A stretch of DNA of 64,000 nt from Lojkania enalia (taxonomy: Eukaryota > Ascomycota > Dothideomycetes > Pleosporales), in the NCBI GenBank assembly GCA_010094045.1, contig ML986588.1:558001-622000 (forward strand), given 5' to 3'. Position 1 is the stretch's first letter. Each line of letters opens with the position of its first letter. Position numbers and translations under genes: made by a program. Of the stretch, positions 11,001-23,848 are shown piece by piece. The notes under the pieces are model-generated. The model was not told the origin of the DNA. It did not search any database and saw nothing but the letters and a program-made list of their open reading frames with translations.

Positions 11001-14000
11001 CAGCATCAATATCTGCCGAAGAGACTGGGCCACGTCGCTCCAGCCGCAGAGGTGACTCTTTGAGCACGCCCATGGTTGGTTCGTTCATTCGCTCGGTGTC
11101 GGCGAAGAATGCGGTGCGGAAGATCTCATGCCGTCTCCCAAGCTCGCGAATAGCACGATCGGCTTTCACATCGTCGACAGACCCGGTGCACTTGAGATGT
11201 GCAAGCAAATTGAAGGTGGTGGGATCCTGAAGGTACTGCATCAGGAACCAGAATCGAGAAGCGCCATACGACATGGTGGTCTTCTTGATATAGTCAGGTT
11301 GTTCTTCGGAATGCTCGGGCAAAGATGAAAACAGCTTGGCCACTGGCTCCAAAGTCTCGATATCAGCCCCCAAACCAGTAGCTTCCGTCCGACATTTGAC
11401 TTCCTCGATATCTGCCTCCGAATCCGAGGTAATGGGAGTTTGAGTTCCCGAAATTTGGTCGGCATCTTCAGAGGAATCGTAAGCACGCGATGACGGAGAA
11501 GGGTAGCCTGACGAATTCCAGCTCTGTTGAGCGAGAGGACTCTGAGTATATGGCACGGAAGTGCTCTCCTCAGTAGATTCGGCGAATGATGGGAGGTCAA
11601 GCGGGGCAATAGTAATTGATTCTTCCTCTGGTTTTGTAGTGGGCTGGTTAAGTTCGATTGCAACATCGCTTGTCTCCTGAGATACTTCGATGGCTTTAGA
11701 AGGCTCTCCGTCCTTTGTAGATGCATATTTCTCCTCAGGTTCAGTGGACGCCTTTCCATCTCTGGCTAGGTTTGGTACTATCTCTGCAGATAGACGCTTT
11801 ACAGCGTCTTCGACGAGTTCTTCAACAGTAGCACCTCCTAGAATTTTGAGAACAGGCATATCCAAATCGAGCTCTTTAGTAAACCATGCCCGCATATCAA
11901 CAGCAAGGAGAGAGTCGACTCCTAGTTCAACAATAGCCGTATCGGGGGTGATTGCACGTTGAGCAGGGTCCATGTTGAGTCGGAGGCAAAGGATGTTGAT
12001 GAGGCCGTCCAACACCGCGTCATGGACATCTGCCACATCGGTCAACTCCGCTAGTTTGCTCCGCACAGAAGAACTACCCGTGTCGCTACTAATGATGGTG
12101 TTGCCAGAAGCTGGAACCTTGATCAGTGTAGAGAAGCGGGAGCTCAAAAACCAATGAGGAGGGTCCTCAACTCCAGCAACATCGCTTCGCTGCAATCCTG
12201 CCGTGATTTCTGGGTTCCTTCCAGAATCGGGTCTCCCAGCCACGATAGCTTCAGAGAAGAATTGGAAGAACTCCCACTCGCTGATGTTGACATAGCCAAC
12301 CTTCTTAAGGCGCCAAAGCTTCCGAGGGTCACGGTTTAGGTAGCCGAGACCTACGATGCCTGGCATATTCATGGCGCTGCCTACAAGACCGCGCATGCGA
12401 CGGCCAGCAACCAAGCTGCACATGAATGCGTTGGCCGCAGCATAGGCCGTCTGGCCAATATTGCCAGAGATGGAAGCAAGTGATGAAGTGACAATGAAAA
12501 AGTCAAGATCATCTTGGCTAAATATCTCGTCAAGAAAGAGGGTGCCATCAACTTTAGGACGGAGTACCTTATCGAAGGTGGCATGGTCGTTATTCGCAAA
12601 CAGGGCATCAATAAGAATCATGGCTCCGTTCATGACTCCGGCGATCGGAGGCATCTCGGCGCAAATTTGCTTGTGTATGGCCCGTACGGAAGCCCGGCTA
12701 GTCACATCCATAGCGTACAGATTAACAACAGCTCCTTGAGACTGGATATGCTCGAGCCAACCCGCATCAACTTTGGGGCTGCGGGAAGACAGGGCAATAT
12801 ATCTAGCCCCACGAAGAACCATCCACTTGATTGTCTGAAGGCCGAGCTCGCCGGCCATACCGACCATAAAGTAGGTTCGATCGCCTCGGAATTGGATGGA
12901 CTCGTCAGCGGGGATAACGGCAACTGGGAGTGTCTTATCAGACGCCCAATCCACAATTTGCAATCCAGGTGAGAAAAGTTCATTGGAGAGCAGAGCTGAC
13001 GCTGGGGTGATGTCGGGCTGATCCATTCGTCTCCTGAATGAAAGTAATGCTCGTTGCACGGCCCTATTCAAAACAACCACGTCGATAGGACTATGAAAGA
13101 AAGCCCTGGGGCTGTAGAGATCCGAAGCCTTCATAGTCGCACAGCCAATAGGGAGGAACCTCTCAAATCGAGAAGAACCCGTCTTGGAGAGGTCTGCAAA
13201 AAGAGTAGTTCCGCGGGAAATAGTGCGGGCGAGGACTCGGTCCGGACAGGAAGGATGGATAATCTTGGCACCGCGAATCACAGAAGACCTCGCGCTGATG
13301 GTCACGACTTTGCCTGTTTCATTAGCGAGACTTGTGAGACTATTTGCCAGTGTCGAAGACGGCTCATATATAAGTATTGAGCCAGAAGCGCCATCCAGGA
13401 TAGTAGCTGCAAGGAGCTCGGAGGCGACCTGGAGCAGCAGGTTGGCGTCGTCTTCTACAGCGGCAATTTCAACCATATGTGATGGCTGAACAGATACAAT
13501 TGACCCGTTGCTCTCCGAGAGGCCAACAACTTTCTTTCCATTCTGTGTTCTACCGAGCACAACATGGAGACAGCCAGCATTGCTGACTTGGATGGCGTTG
13601 ACAAGCGACTTACTAACAGTGACTTTGATAGAGCCATCTGAAGGAGGGTGGATGCGCTCAAGGAGTCTATATGAGGATTTTAAAGTGTCTAGCTCGATAG
13701 GAACTTTGGACTGGTCAGCCTGACGGGTGATAAGCCTCCTGTCAGAGTTGAGTCGAGTGTTGATTGCATCAGCTGGCAGATATCGCGGAATAAGCAGGGT
13801 ACCATTCCGAATGGTAAGTTCTCGCTCAATAGTATAAAGCGGAACACCTGGCTTCTTGCTCATGCCAGAGAGCTGATTGGTGAGACGTAGGCGGAGCAAG
13901 TGGTGTGCCAAAAGGTTAGGAGTCGGCTTGTCGCCGCCATCGAAGTTGAGGAATTGCAGACGCAGGTGCGGCATTTCTCCCTCTAAGCAACGACCAGCCG

Positions 14001-17000
14001 CAACCATCATGTTCATATATGGATTTTCGCCTCGACTCCCAGCAGTCACCCAAAGCATGCTCTGCAAATTGTCGCACAACTTGACAATCGCTTTAAACTT
14101 GTCTTCGGTAAATGGCTGGAAGAGGGGTTCGTCGAGCTCGGTCAAGCTAATTGTAGTTGGCTGGCCGGCAATGGTTGCATCGTCCACTTCGACAAGAGTT
14201 TCAGCATGAACGATGCTCTGAAAGAAGGGAGCAAACAACTTCTTCAAACCGCGTACAAGGCGGCATGTGCGCATGGTTTGTCCGCCGATGATGAGAAGAT
14301 CGCCCTTGAACTGCTCTTGCCCCGCGAAGGCTAGCGGATCCCGAATAAATTCCATCTCTTTATTGACCGCCATGGAACATATGACCGAGAAAGGGACAAT
14401 AAAAGTGCCTTCTTCGGGTGTGGCAGTGTCAATGCCAGAAAAGCCAGCATCGCGAAGCACACTGTCCCATGCCTTTTGGGATATATGGGGACTATATCTT
14501 CGATCACCCTCGATTCCGGAAAACCAGCCAGGGCGGAGACAGCCACCAAGCGAGACCGCTAGGGATTTGTTGTTGGTGGGCTCGAGAAGAGCAAGATAGC
14601 CCCCAGGGCGCAAGAGGGAGCGTGCGTGGCTCAAGGACTGCTCGAGATCGGGAGAATTGTGCAAAGAATTGCTGGCAATAACAATGTCATAATAGCCTAG
14701 AACAAAGCCCTGTTCCTTCGGATCTTGTTCCAGGTCTAAAGATTTGAACATCATCCTGTCAGCCCGTGGACCTGCGAAGCGAGAGCGCAAACCATCGAAA
14801 TGCCTTCCTTCGATATCGGTACAGGTAAAAGACGTAAAATTGTCGTCGAGTACGTCAAGGACGGCCGAAGTTAAATCCCCCTTGCCAGTACCAATCTCAA
14901 GCACTCTCATGTTCCGGTGCTTAAAGCCAATCTGTTCTACCAGACCGCATAGGCGCTCGATGTACGTTTGCTGGAACGGAATGGTGTCAAACAGATCCTG
15001 AATAGTTTCGAGCTCCTTCTCAATGTCCACTTCTCCTTGCACAAAGGGTCCGAGGCGTTCCTTAATCCAAAGGCATAGGCTAACTTGGGGGTTGATCTGG
15101 GCGAGGCGCTTAGCAGGCCGCTCAAGTACTTCCCACGTATCGGCCAGCCATGCCTTGGCGCACGTGGGATGTTTGCCATATCGGACTGACTGAATAACAT
15201 GTTGAGCCCACTCCAAAATCGAGCGCTGGTGCTCATTCCCGGTCCCTTCGACTTGCTCAACAGATACGGTATCGCAGAGTTCTTGCAGGACAAAGAGAGA
15301 TAGCCGCTCAGCAAATTTGGCGACCTTCTCCTGGTCGTCCGAGATCACGGCAGGCGCCCAGTTGACAGTGAGATCAGGGTACGCAAGATCCCATTCCATA
15401 GCTGCAAATGTCTGCCGGTCATCAGCCGAGCTAGGTTTTGAGAGAGGGGTAACATTGAGGCCTTGAATCTGGACAATTGCATGGCTTTCTTTCTCATCAT
15501 AAATATCCACATCTCCAGCAATGCCATCATCGATAGCATCCACAAGAAACGCATCGAAAGGAAGAAGACTCTCAATACCAGAAGAAAATCTGAGAGCGCT
15601 AGGGTTAACAGTGATGCTGTTGATCATAGTCGGTACATGGAGCGTCCAAAGGCGGCCATCACCTGGCGCACCCACTGCAGCAAATATCGCCTGGAAAGCG
15701 ACATCAAGGGTGGCTGGGTGAATAATCCAGTTATGAGGGGTTGAGTTTTCGTCCTGAGGAATTGATAGAATACCCTTAGAACCGCCATTTGTTCGTTTCA
15801 GGTCGGTCACACCCCGGAACATCCCTGTATATCCGTAGCCCAGCGCAGCGAGCTCTTCGTAGAAGTACTCAACGTTTGTGTCGATAAAATTGTTTGGCCA
15901 ATGTGGCCTCTCTGGCAACGCTTCGTAGGCAGGTTCTCCAAGGATAATGTTAATTCCGCCACTCGCCATGGATGAGAACTCTCCTGTATCTTTGTTAAGA
16001 CAAGCGTTGCAAACAAAATCTGCTGTGATAGAGTCGCCTTTACTCCTAACGTTGGATAGAACGAAAATTATTTCGACATTAGAGCTCTCGTCAAGAAATG
16101 ATAGGCCTTTGTGGATGCTAAAATTCTTCAACTCCATTAAGCGCATGGTCTCGAAAGGAGCAAGGTTCCGCGCGGCCTCCAAGGCCATAGTCGCGAATCC
16201 CGCAGCAGGATAGACCATTTGACCTTGGATTTGATGGCCAGTCAACCACGGCATTTCTTTTGGCTTGAGATAGTTGCGCCAGCGGAGTTCACCTTCAACC
16301 TCATCCACAAGACGGACACCTAAAAGCTCGTGCTTGGCATTGGAGCGAAGACGATGCGCCTTAGAAACACGCGCTTCATTCCAAACAGTCTTATCATGAT
16401 CCCACGCATAAGCTGGGAGCATCTTGGAAATCTCGAAGGTGGCGTCCTTGACGAAGGCCCGGTGGAAGCTTTGCAAATCAATCCCGGAGGGGCCTAGTAT
16501 GGTCCAGATGGAGCCAAGTGTAGCTGCCAAAGCGAGGCCGTCGTCCCGGCCTCTGGTTAGTGTTCCAAAATACGGAACGGATGAACCAAGTACATCTTCG
16601 ATGTTCATGCTGGCCGGCCCTTTAAGGGCTGGATGAGGCCCAACCTCAAGAACTAATCCTGGGGTACCAGTAGCGGTAATCGCAGCCCTCAATGCTTGAG
16701 AGAAAAGCACAGGCATGATCATGTTATCACGCCAGTAGATGTCCTTCAAGGAGGATGCCGAGTCCATCGTGACCCTTGCATTGTCTTCTGTAACAGACGA
16801 ATACCAGGGACAAGCATCTGCAGAAGGAGTTTGAATTCGAATACTGCACTGTTCCAAAGACTTGACATACGGTTCCGAACAAACGCTCATATGAAAACTA
16901 TGATAGGCAGTATCAACTTTGAGCTTCCGGACAAACTTAGATTCGTCTTGCATAACCATTTCGACAAGATCGATGGCGTCTGAGTCTCCAGAGATTGTGA

Positions 17001-19271
17001 TGCTTGCAGACGAGTTGCTGGCAGCGAACTGTGCCCTACCCTTCAGTTTAGGAAGGCTGCAGAGGTCAATAGCATCGTCCATATCCGTGCCAGCAGCTAT
17101 CATAGAACCCCCTTTAGTGAGTTGCGTATATTTTCCACGATAATAGGCGATGCGGATAGCATCTTTCGCTGACAAGAAGCCAGAAACGTAAGCGCAGGCG
17201 ATTTCGCCGGATGAATGGCCAACAACCGCAGAGAAACGGATACCAGCTTGGCGCAGAAGCTCAACGACCATGATCTGAACAGCTGTACACAAAGGCTGAG
17301 AGATAACACCCTCGGAGATGCGTGATTCCTGCTTAGATGCCACCATTTCGGCCTTAAGAGACCACTCGGGCCCATCTGGCAGCTCCGCCAATGAACTTTC
17401 TAGGTCGTCAATGATGGACTCTGCAAAATGCGAGACAAGAATTAGCTCCCGTCCCATAGTAGCCCATTGAGCACCCTGACCAGTAAAGACTCCCAGAATC
17501 TCTCGCGAAGCCTTTGGGTTGACACGAATACCCAATGGATTTTTCTTCGTCTCAGTCCTTTCAAGAGCCTCTTTGATCTGAGAGATGAGGGAACTGACAG
17601 AATTGGCCGAAAAGGTGGCACGAAAGTTGAAAGCTGTTCGACGAAAAAGAGACCAGGACAGAGATCCAACGTCAAAGTCCGGGTTATCTTTCAGGAAGCC
17701 TAGATATGACTTGAGCTGTGCCGCAAGCGACTTTTCCGATGTCGCCGAGAAGACCAAGGTATATGGTGTCGAAGCAGAGGAAGTTTCAATCGTTTTCGCT
17801 TGAGTATGGAAGCTAGGTTCGTAGTTCTCGATAATGCAATGGGCATTCGCGCCTCCGAAACCAAACGAGTTGACGGATGCTCTTCGTGGAACACCGGCAG
17901 GAAGATCAGGCCAGTCACGCAATTGAACGGGAACCTTTAAATTTCCATAGTAAGGTTCCAAATCCGGGTTCAATCTTGTGAAATGCATATTTGGTGGAAT
18001 TGTTTTGTTTTGGATAGCTAGGGACGCTTTCATCAAACCGGCGATACCGGCTGTGCCCTCAGTATGTCCTATGATCGTCTTGACGGAGCCGACATACAGA
18101 ATATCCTCACCCTCAAAGCCTTCATCATCCAGGGAGGCTGCAAGCTTGTCTTTCTTGTTCGCAAAGAATGCTTCGTAAATAGCACCCGCTTCTTGTGGGT
18201 CGCCAGCCGGAGTTCCAGTGCCGTGAGCTTCAAAGTATTGGCATCGCTCTCTACGTTTAGTAGGATCCAATCCAGCTCGGGCGTATGTATCCCGAATAAG
18301 GGCTGCCTGCATCGAAGAGCTAGCTATACATAGTATTAGCAACCCAGTTTTACGCACATTTTCCAATGCAAATCTTACGCATCGTGATTCCAGGCGTTTT
18401 ACCGTCCTGATTGACGCCAGTCTCGCGGATGATATATTCGATGTGGTCGCCGTCCCGCAATGCTGCAGAGAGCGTTTTCATGACGATCGAACCAACACCT
18501 TCACCACGCGCGTAGCCGTTCGCGCCGGCATCCCACATTCGAGACCGTCCATCCTTCGAAAGCATGTTTAGATTGCTCTCCGCGACAAACATAGTTGGCC
18601 CAAATATAAGATTAGTACCAGCGGCAATAGCGACCGGTGACTCGCCACTCCTCAGGGCCTGCACAGCCTGGTGGACGGCGATGAGACTGCTCGAGCAAGC
18701 AGTATCAATAGTCATAGATGGACCATGCCAATTGAAAAAGTAAGAAACACGGTTAGAAAGAATGCTGCGAGCAGATCCCGTCGCCGCATACGTCGGGATG
18801 TTTTCAGAGTCGCCGTAGACTAGACTCAGGTTAGCCATTACAAACAAGCTCTATTAGATGAACAATACCGATTTGCTCGAAATCATTGCACATGACGCCT
18901 ACATATACAGCAGTAGTTGAGCCGGAAAGCGTCTCCATACTGATACCAGCCGTTTCCAGCGATTCGTAAACCGTTTCCATGAGCAGCCGCTGCTGCGGAT
19001 CAATGGCCTCCGCTTCGCTTAACGGGATATTAAAGAACTGTGCATCGAATAGCTTCGTATCCTCCGAGAGAAGATACGCTGCAAGAACATTGCTGGCGCC
19101 ATGATAGTGACCATCTTTGTTATAGAAGTTGTCGGCCCGGAAGCGATCAATTTTTTGTTGGACGTCGCGCGGGTCCTGGAGCAAGGCCCACAGCTTTGAT
19201 GGATTTGAGGATTCGCCAGGGAAGCGGCAACCGCTTCCGACGACAGCGATGGGCTCATTCGTGTATGCCAT
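8008..19271 (-). CDS. Hybrid polyketide synthase-nonribosomal peptide synthetase lacking a release domain
   Basis: Four exons, 19271-18869, 18819-18379, 18323-9912 and 9863-8008, with introns of 49, 55 and 48 bp. The joined frame is 11,112 nt, 3703 residues, with no internal stop. Domains in order: KS (Cys176 in DTACSSS, His315, His368); AT (Ser652 in GHSSGE); DH (His978 in [10 protein letters not shown], Asp1155); C-methyltransferase (LEIGTGKG, about 1423); a degenerate ER region; KR (about 2095-2280, Tyr2242); ACP (Ser2419 in LGVDSLL); an acidic Ser/Pro linker; condensation (HHIAMDG, about 2759); adenylation ([26 protein letters not shown]); and PCP (Ser3658 in LGGNSL). The protein ends 45 residues after the PCP serine, so no reductase, Dieckmann or thioesterase domain follows. 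It builds a methylated, partly reduced polyketide and couples it to one amino acid. Release must occur in trans or spontaneously; the divergent hydrolase is the candidate. Confidence 0.97.
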
Positions 19272-20613
19272 TGCTTATGTTATTCGGTTTTCAAAGAATG
19301 GAATCGGAATTTCTCGGATGCTTATGAAAAATGTATAAATATGAATTGCTGAGTGAATCGGGTGGCTGTTTCGTAGCTTTACAACGGAAAATCTACAAGA
19401 TCCCCGAAAAGAGATTTTCCGTCGATGAAGCTTAGAATTGCTAAAGGGGCACAAAGACTCAGGAAGGCGGATGGGAGCTTATATCGTTTGGATCCATTGA
19501 CCTGCTATCCTCCACGTAGGGATAGCGGCAGCAAAGAGGCTGCACCATCTCGAAAAGCCAGAGTGCTACTAACGACAAATGAGTTGACAGATGGCAGAGA
19601 TTACAAGAACAATGGCTTGGACTCAATGCTATGGTGTTGGCTTAGGGTATATAGATCAGGATCAAAGTAAGATGGGACAGTGCCTGGAGAGCACGAGACG
19701 GATCCAGGAGGCGAACCCCATGTTTGAGACAACTGCGAAGCCCAAGCGAGCCAATGGGTGCGCCTGCCAAGCTCAGCTTCATCGTTCTGCTGCGGCCACT
19801 TGTACTTTGGTACTACAGTTTTGGGCGTCATCCTTTGATGATCTTGTCAGCCAGCAACGGATGGTCAGTCGTCATGTCAGCCATCGTATCACGGACTCTT
19901 CATGCCACGATTAATATAGCACTCGAGCAGCACACTGTTCCTCCTTGGCTCGCCCACCTACCTGGGGAATTGATTCAACACGTTTCTTCAGACATCAATG
20001 AGCCTAAGCTTCATGGAGAAGGATACTTCGACATCAATGATACACCGCAGGTCACGTGTATGGGAAGGAAGGAGAATAAGCCAGTATTCCCGACATACAC
20101 CTCTCTAGAGTAGTTGGATTATGGAAGTGATCCGGTTGGAATGAGTGCTAGAGCTCGCAGCGGCCCAGGTACAGCAAAGCGTGCACCTCAATGATCCACG
20201 GGTCTTTGGTACGTTTCTTATTATATATCTGCTACCTGACTTTCTCGTGACTTGATGGGTGTTTCCGAATACGGCTAGCAATTATCAGGATCTGGTTAGA
20301 TCCCAAATTGTCCCCGCCTTCACAACTCAGTTTGACGATCCGCGGTGGATTGGAGAATGGGACCTTATTCATCCTACTTTTTCCTCAAATCCAGAAGGAC
20401 CTCATTCGATAGAGGTATAGCCGTATTGTCAACTGGAACACGTATAAAGGTACTAGAAACACTTTAAATAGCTTGGGAAGCTCAAATTAAATAACGAGCA
20501 ATGAAGATCTTGGTATTCTACTGCGCGAAGACCCATCAATATATCTTCTTTAACACAATTTTTTCTTCCAACTCTTCCTATCAATCTTTAGGGCTTGCAC
20601 AAAATCCTCCAAT
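19272..20613. promoter_or_regulatory. Divergent promoter region between PKS-NRPS and hydrolase
   Basis: 1.34 kb separates the starts of the PKS-NRPS (minus) and the hydrolase (plus), so both promoters should lie here, allowing co-regulation by the cluster regulator. I see no obvious palindromic operator repeated in the stretch. Its middle holds weak coding-like remnants, described separately. The position is clear; the control function is inferred from gene orientation alone. Confidence 0.5.
20148..20420 (+). pseudogene. Possible gene remnant upstream of the hydrolase
   Basis: Two pieces look protein-like. The first, at 20148-20207, reads ELAAAQVQQSVHLNDPRVF and ends at a possible GTACGT donor. 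The second, at about 20280-20420, reads NYQDLVRSQIVPAFTTQF, then DDPRWIGEWDLIHPTFSS, to a TAG. The nearest acceptor (CTAG at 20275-20278) does not join them in frame, so either the gene is broken or my join is wrong. I do not recognise the protein. It may be the tail of a decayed cluster gene; it could also be chance. Confidence 0.2.
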
Positions 20614-21444
20614 ATGTTACGCAACGTAAAGCCAAAAGCTAAGAAGCCTGTTGTGGTCTGTCTCCATGGGTCCGGTAGTTCTGCCGCTATTCTCGGCATC
20701 CAAACCCACATCCTCTCCAAATCTCTCTCAAAGACATACGATTTAATATTCCTCGACGGGATCACTCCTAGTGCACCCGGACCAGGCGTCCTCCCCTTAT
20801 TCGCCGACATGCCGGGCTACTACCGGTGGCTTGCCCCGGAACTCTCTTCATCACTGCGAATGGTCGAATTACTAGGTGTGGCTAAATATATCAATGAGCA
20901 ACTTGAAGCGCAGAATGTCAAAGCTGAAGAAGTCGTCGCTTTTCTTGGTTTTAGTCAGGGAGCCATGGTGTCACTCGCCATGCTCGGTCTTCGCCTGATC
21001 GGGCATTCTTCCTTACCTAACTTACAGTTCTGCGTAGCAATTGGAGCAGGTACGACGGGCAATGTAAAGCAAATGGATGGAATTGAACGAATAATCAGCG
21101 GACTGTCCAAAGCACTTGGCCGTACGGACGGGAAATTCCCAGGATACACGGTTCAAGCATGCGGACTAAGAGATGTATGGTATAAAGATGGACGGCGCTT
21201 ACAGAATATGTGTGCGAAGGATAAGACCAAGGCCATGGATTATCGGGATGGGCATGTAGTTCCGAGGCAAAGAGTCGATGTGGGAAAATTGGTGAAGTTG
21301 ATTGAGGGTATTGATGAGGCCAGCAAAGCTGATCCGCCCCGACCTATAGAAGAGGTCAGTGTGATGACCCCTGGTCTGCAAATTGGTGAAGAAGATGCCG
21401 AAAGCCTGGAATTTTTGATGGAAAGAATTAAATTGCAAGCTTGA
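20614..21444 (+). CDS. FSH1/LovG-like serine hydrolase (candidate trans-releasing enzyme)
   Basis: A single exon of 276 codons. The fold is the alpha/beta-hydrolase FSH1 (DUF341) family. It opens with VVVCLHGSGSSAAIL, where the HG motif forms the oxyanion side. The nucleophile elbow is GFSQGAM, with Ser at about residue 117. The C-terminal GHVVPR carries the catalytic His, with an Asp candidate in the preceding GLRDVW/YKDG region. LovG, a member of this family, frees dihydromonacolin L from LovB, and several cluster-encoded relatives serve as off-loading thioesterases. The gene is divergent from a PKS-NRPS that ends at its PCP domain, so hydrolytic release or editing of the tethered product is the natural inference. 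A generic esterase role cannot be excluded. It is somewhat longer than minimal family members because of an acidic C-terminal tail. Confidence 0.9.
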   Translation: MLRNVKPKAKKPVVVCLHGSGSSAAILGIQTHILSKSLSKTYDLIFLDGITPSAPGPGVLPLFADMPGYYRWLAPELSSSLRMVELLGVAKYINEQLEAQNVKAEEVVAFLGFSQGAMVSLAMLGLRLIGHSSLPNLQFCVAIGAGTTGNVKQMDGIERIISGLSKALGRTDGKFPGYTVQACGLRDVWYKDGRRLQNMCAKDKTKAMDYRDGHVVPRQRVDVGKLVKLIEGIDEASKADPPRPIEEVSVMTPGLQIGEEDAESLEFLMERIKLQA

Positions 21445-22089
21445 TTATGAAACTATACTCCATTTTCTGTGTTATTGATGCCCAATCGTAAATACATATT
21501 TTATCCAGGACGAGTCAAATCTTAGTTTTCCACCCAAAAATATATACACCACTTTCTCCCACCACGTGATGAGTCACTTATGACCTCAATATTCCTAAAA
21601 GTAATAACGAGCATGTGACAATTTATCCTATCTACGACTACAGAAGCTTCGCTATACTAGTCCCTATTATAGTATTTGGATTCATATAAATCGTAATCCT
21701 ACCGTACAATTCTTATAGTGTCAGTCAAAGGAGAATTCATATTCACCGATGATCAATCCATGCTCAAAGAGAAACGAATTAATGCTGCAATGAATTTGTG
21801 AGCTAGTGTCAGAAATCATTTTGTATGTTGGGACATGATGATATGCCCTGCTGAGCTTAAGACTATGTAATTCAGACACTGGTACCGATTGCTTCCACTC
21901 ACAGTCTCAAATTATGCACAATAATCCCCACTCTCGCTTTGTACAAAAGACGAAGATCTTGATCCGGCCGTAGTATTCCCCTAAGCCTTCCATTTTCTTA
22001 CGAGGATATGGGCTTCTCGTCCAGTTTGAGGCCGTTCCACGCATCGTCCATTCTCTCTTCAGAAGAGTATAATCTCTATTTGTACCTAG
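21445..22089. other. Intergenic, no gene seen
   Basis: The 3' region of the hydrolase, AT-rich, with no coding signal on either strand that I could support. It leads into the decayed reading frame that follows. Confidence 0.5.
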
Positions 22090-22968
22090 CAGGACTCTAA
22101 CGGATATGCTCTCCGTCGAGGCTACATTTGCCATGCAATGGACTGTCACAATTTTGTGCGTTGGCGCGACAGTAATGTGTACGACAAACAGGAATCTCAT
22201 GGCTATAAATTTGCTGTCCAGTGTAAGGACCCTACCCATCCTGTTGAATTCACTACAGATGGCTACTGCCTGGCATGTCTGGTGAAGATTTGCTTCCAGT
22301 TCTTAGACGTTATTCGCAAAGTATGGGATCAACTGGGAGGCCTTTGACTCAAATCTTACGAGTCTAATGAGCAACAGAGGAGATTGGTGGCTTGGCGACA
22401 AATTTGGTATATGTGCCGCTGCGAGCTCGCCAATATCATGGAGCATCTTTGGTAGACCTCTGAAGCGGAAAGGTATGACAGAAATCATGACGGTCTATAT
22501 TTAGATAAGATATGCACTGCTACAACAGCTCTTAAAATAGCGACAAGGCATTTTAACTACCCCGCTCAAATATTGTCACTTCTTAATGAGGGCGAAGATC
22601 CGTTTCTCGAAGATAAATATGTCAAGCGTCGCGAGAATTGCAGTTGGGTGAAGACCGTGCGTTGCGTTCTAGGGACGAATTCCTTGCCAGGTTCTGATCA
22701 ATCTAAAATCATCCGTAAAGAATTCGACTACACTCCGGGTACTCATGCTTGTCCTTCTCCTGATGGCTGGATAGATACAAGCTAGTGCCATAACAAACGC
22801 TTCGACCTACGTCAACTAAAGTCTTACGTAGTCACGTCCGAAGCTTTACGTGACCAGCATGTAGAAGGCAACGTTACTCCAGAGAAGGATAACGGTCTGA
22901 TAGGGAAACATGAACTATTGCCACAGTTCAAAGATTTCATAACTGCAATTACTAGTAACTTAGAGTAA
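22090..22968 (+). pseudogene. Decayed reading frame with in-frame stops, unrecognised protein
   Basis: One single frame reads like protein for about 290 codons but is broken by TGA at 22345, TAG at 22453 and TAG at 22783, ending at a TAA at 22966. A further TAG at 22087 sits just upstream, where the coding look already begins. Between stops the text is protein-like, for example FVRWRDSNVYDKQESHGY, RRLVAWRQIWYMCRCELA, KYVKRRENCSWVKTVRCV and LIGKHELLPQFKDF. There is no frameshift across the whole length, which argues against chance. Each stop could derive from CAG or CGA by a C-to-T change, so mild RIP or point decay is plausible. I do not recognise the family. It may be an inactivated cluster or accessory gene; sequencing error is unlikely to give only stops. 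Confidence 0.5.
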
Positions 22969-23182
22969 GAAAAAAAAGAAGGAAGAGGCTAGCTTGGTAT
23001 GCACAACATGATCTCATTATGCTTGTTAAAGAGCATGGTAATAGGCTACAAAGGGCGACTTTTGGGCACGAATCGGACATAATTCTGGAGACTGGTGATG
23101 CCGGCTGGACATCCTACGTAAAGCATGTTGATAAATAGGGCTTCAGTGCTATTTATGGCATGAACATGTCAATGCACATTTC

Positions 23183-23202
23183 AAAAAAAAAAAAAAAAAA
23201 AA
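23183..23202. repeat. A20 homopolymer
   Basis: Twenty consecutive A. It faces a T20 run 646 bp downstream, so the pair could mark two opposed retroposed tails or simply be slippage tracts. Confidence 0.9.
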
Positions 23203-23848
23203 TTCTTTTTCACTCAAAGCGTCATTATTACTTTTAGATCGCAGAGTAGTGCCTTCAATTCAGACTACCCTATTGCACTCTAATGATCCAATGAAAATAT
23301 AGTACTACATATGGCCTTGAATAATCAAGTCGCTAGGACTTGTCTGCTTTCGATGGACATGCAAATTTAGGTTTGAAATCAAAATTACTCAAAGGAGTAA
23401 ACTTCATGGACTCAGATAGGACACTAACACGCATAGCAGAGTGAAGACACAATGTTGGGAGGCCTTAGAGAGCGCACAACATAACACTAGTATTTCGTAT
23501 TTAGCCCGATCTTGGATTAGGGGTATTTTATCCTTTCTCTCAAGAATACTAAGCTGAAAACTGCTCTATAATGACGCGTCGAAATTGGACACACCCAAAA
23601 AACCTGCTATCTAGGCCATTATTTTAGACGAAAATTTGCCATTGTACATGATGTAGAGTCACAGGAGGACCGGCTGTCGTTCCAACACAGTACATGATCT
23701 ACCATTCCCCCTCCTCTCGAATATTTTAAATTTCGCGTCTGGGTTGATCCTAAGCGGGATGTAGAATGTACGTGAGTTCATCCACGCCATCCGGCTGACC
23801 GAAGCGAGAGCCATAGGTCTCTAATTTGTAGCGTGAAGCGGTACCTAC

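Noticed and set aside
11241..11759. 172-codon minus-strand ORF inside the PKS-NRPS
   Set aside because: Out-of-frame shadow of the low-complexity ACP-C linker of the synthase.
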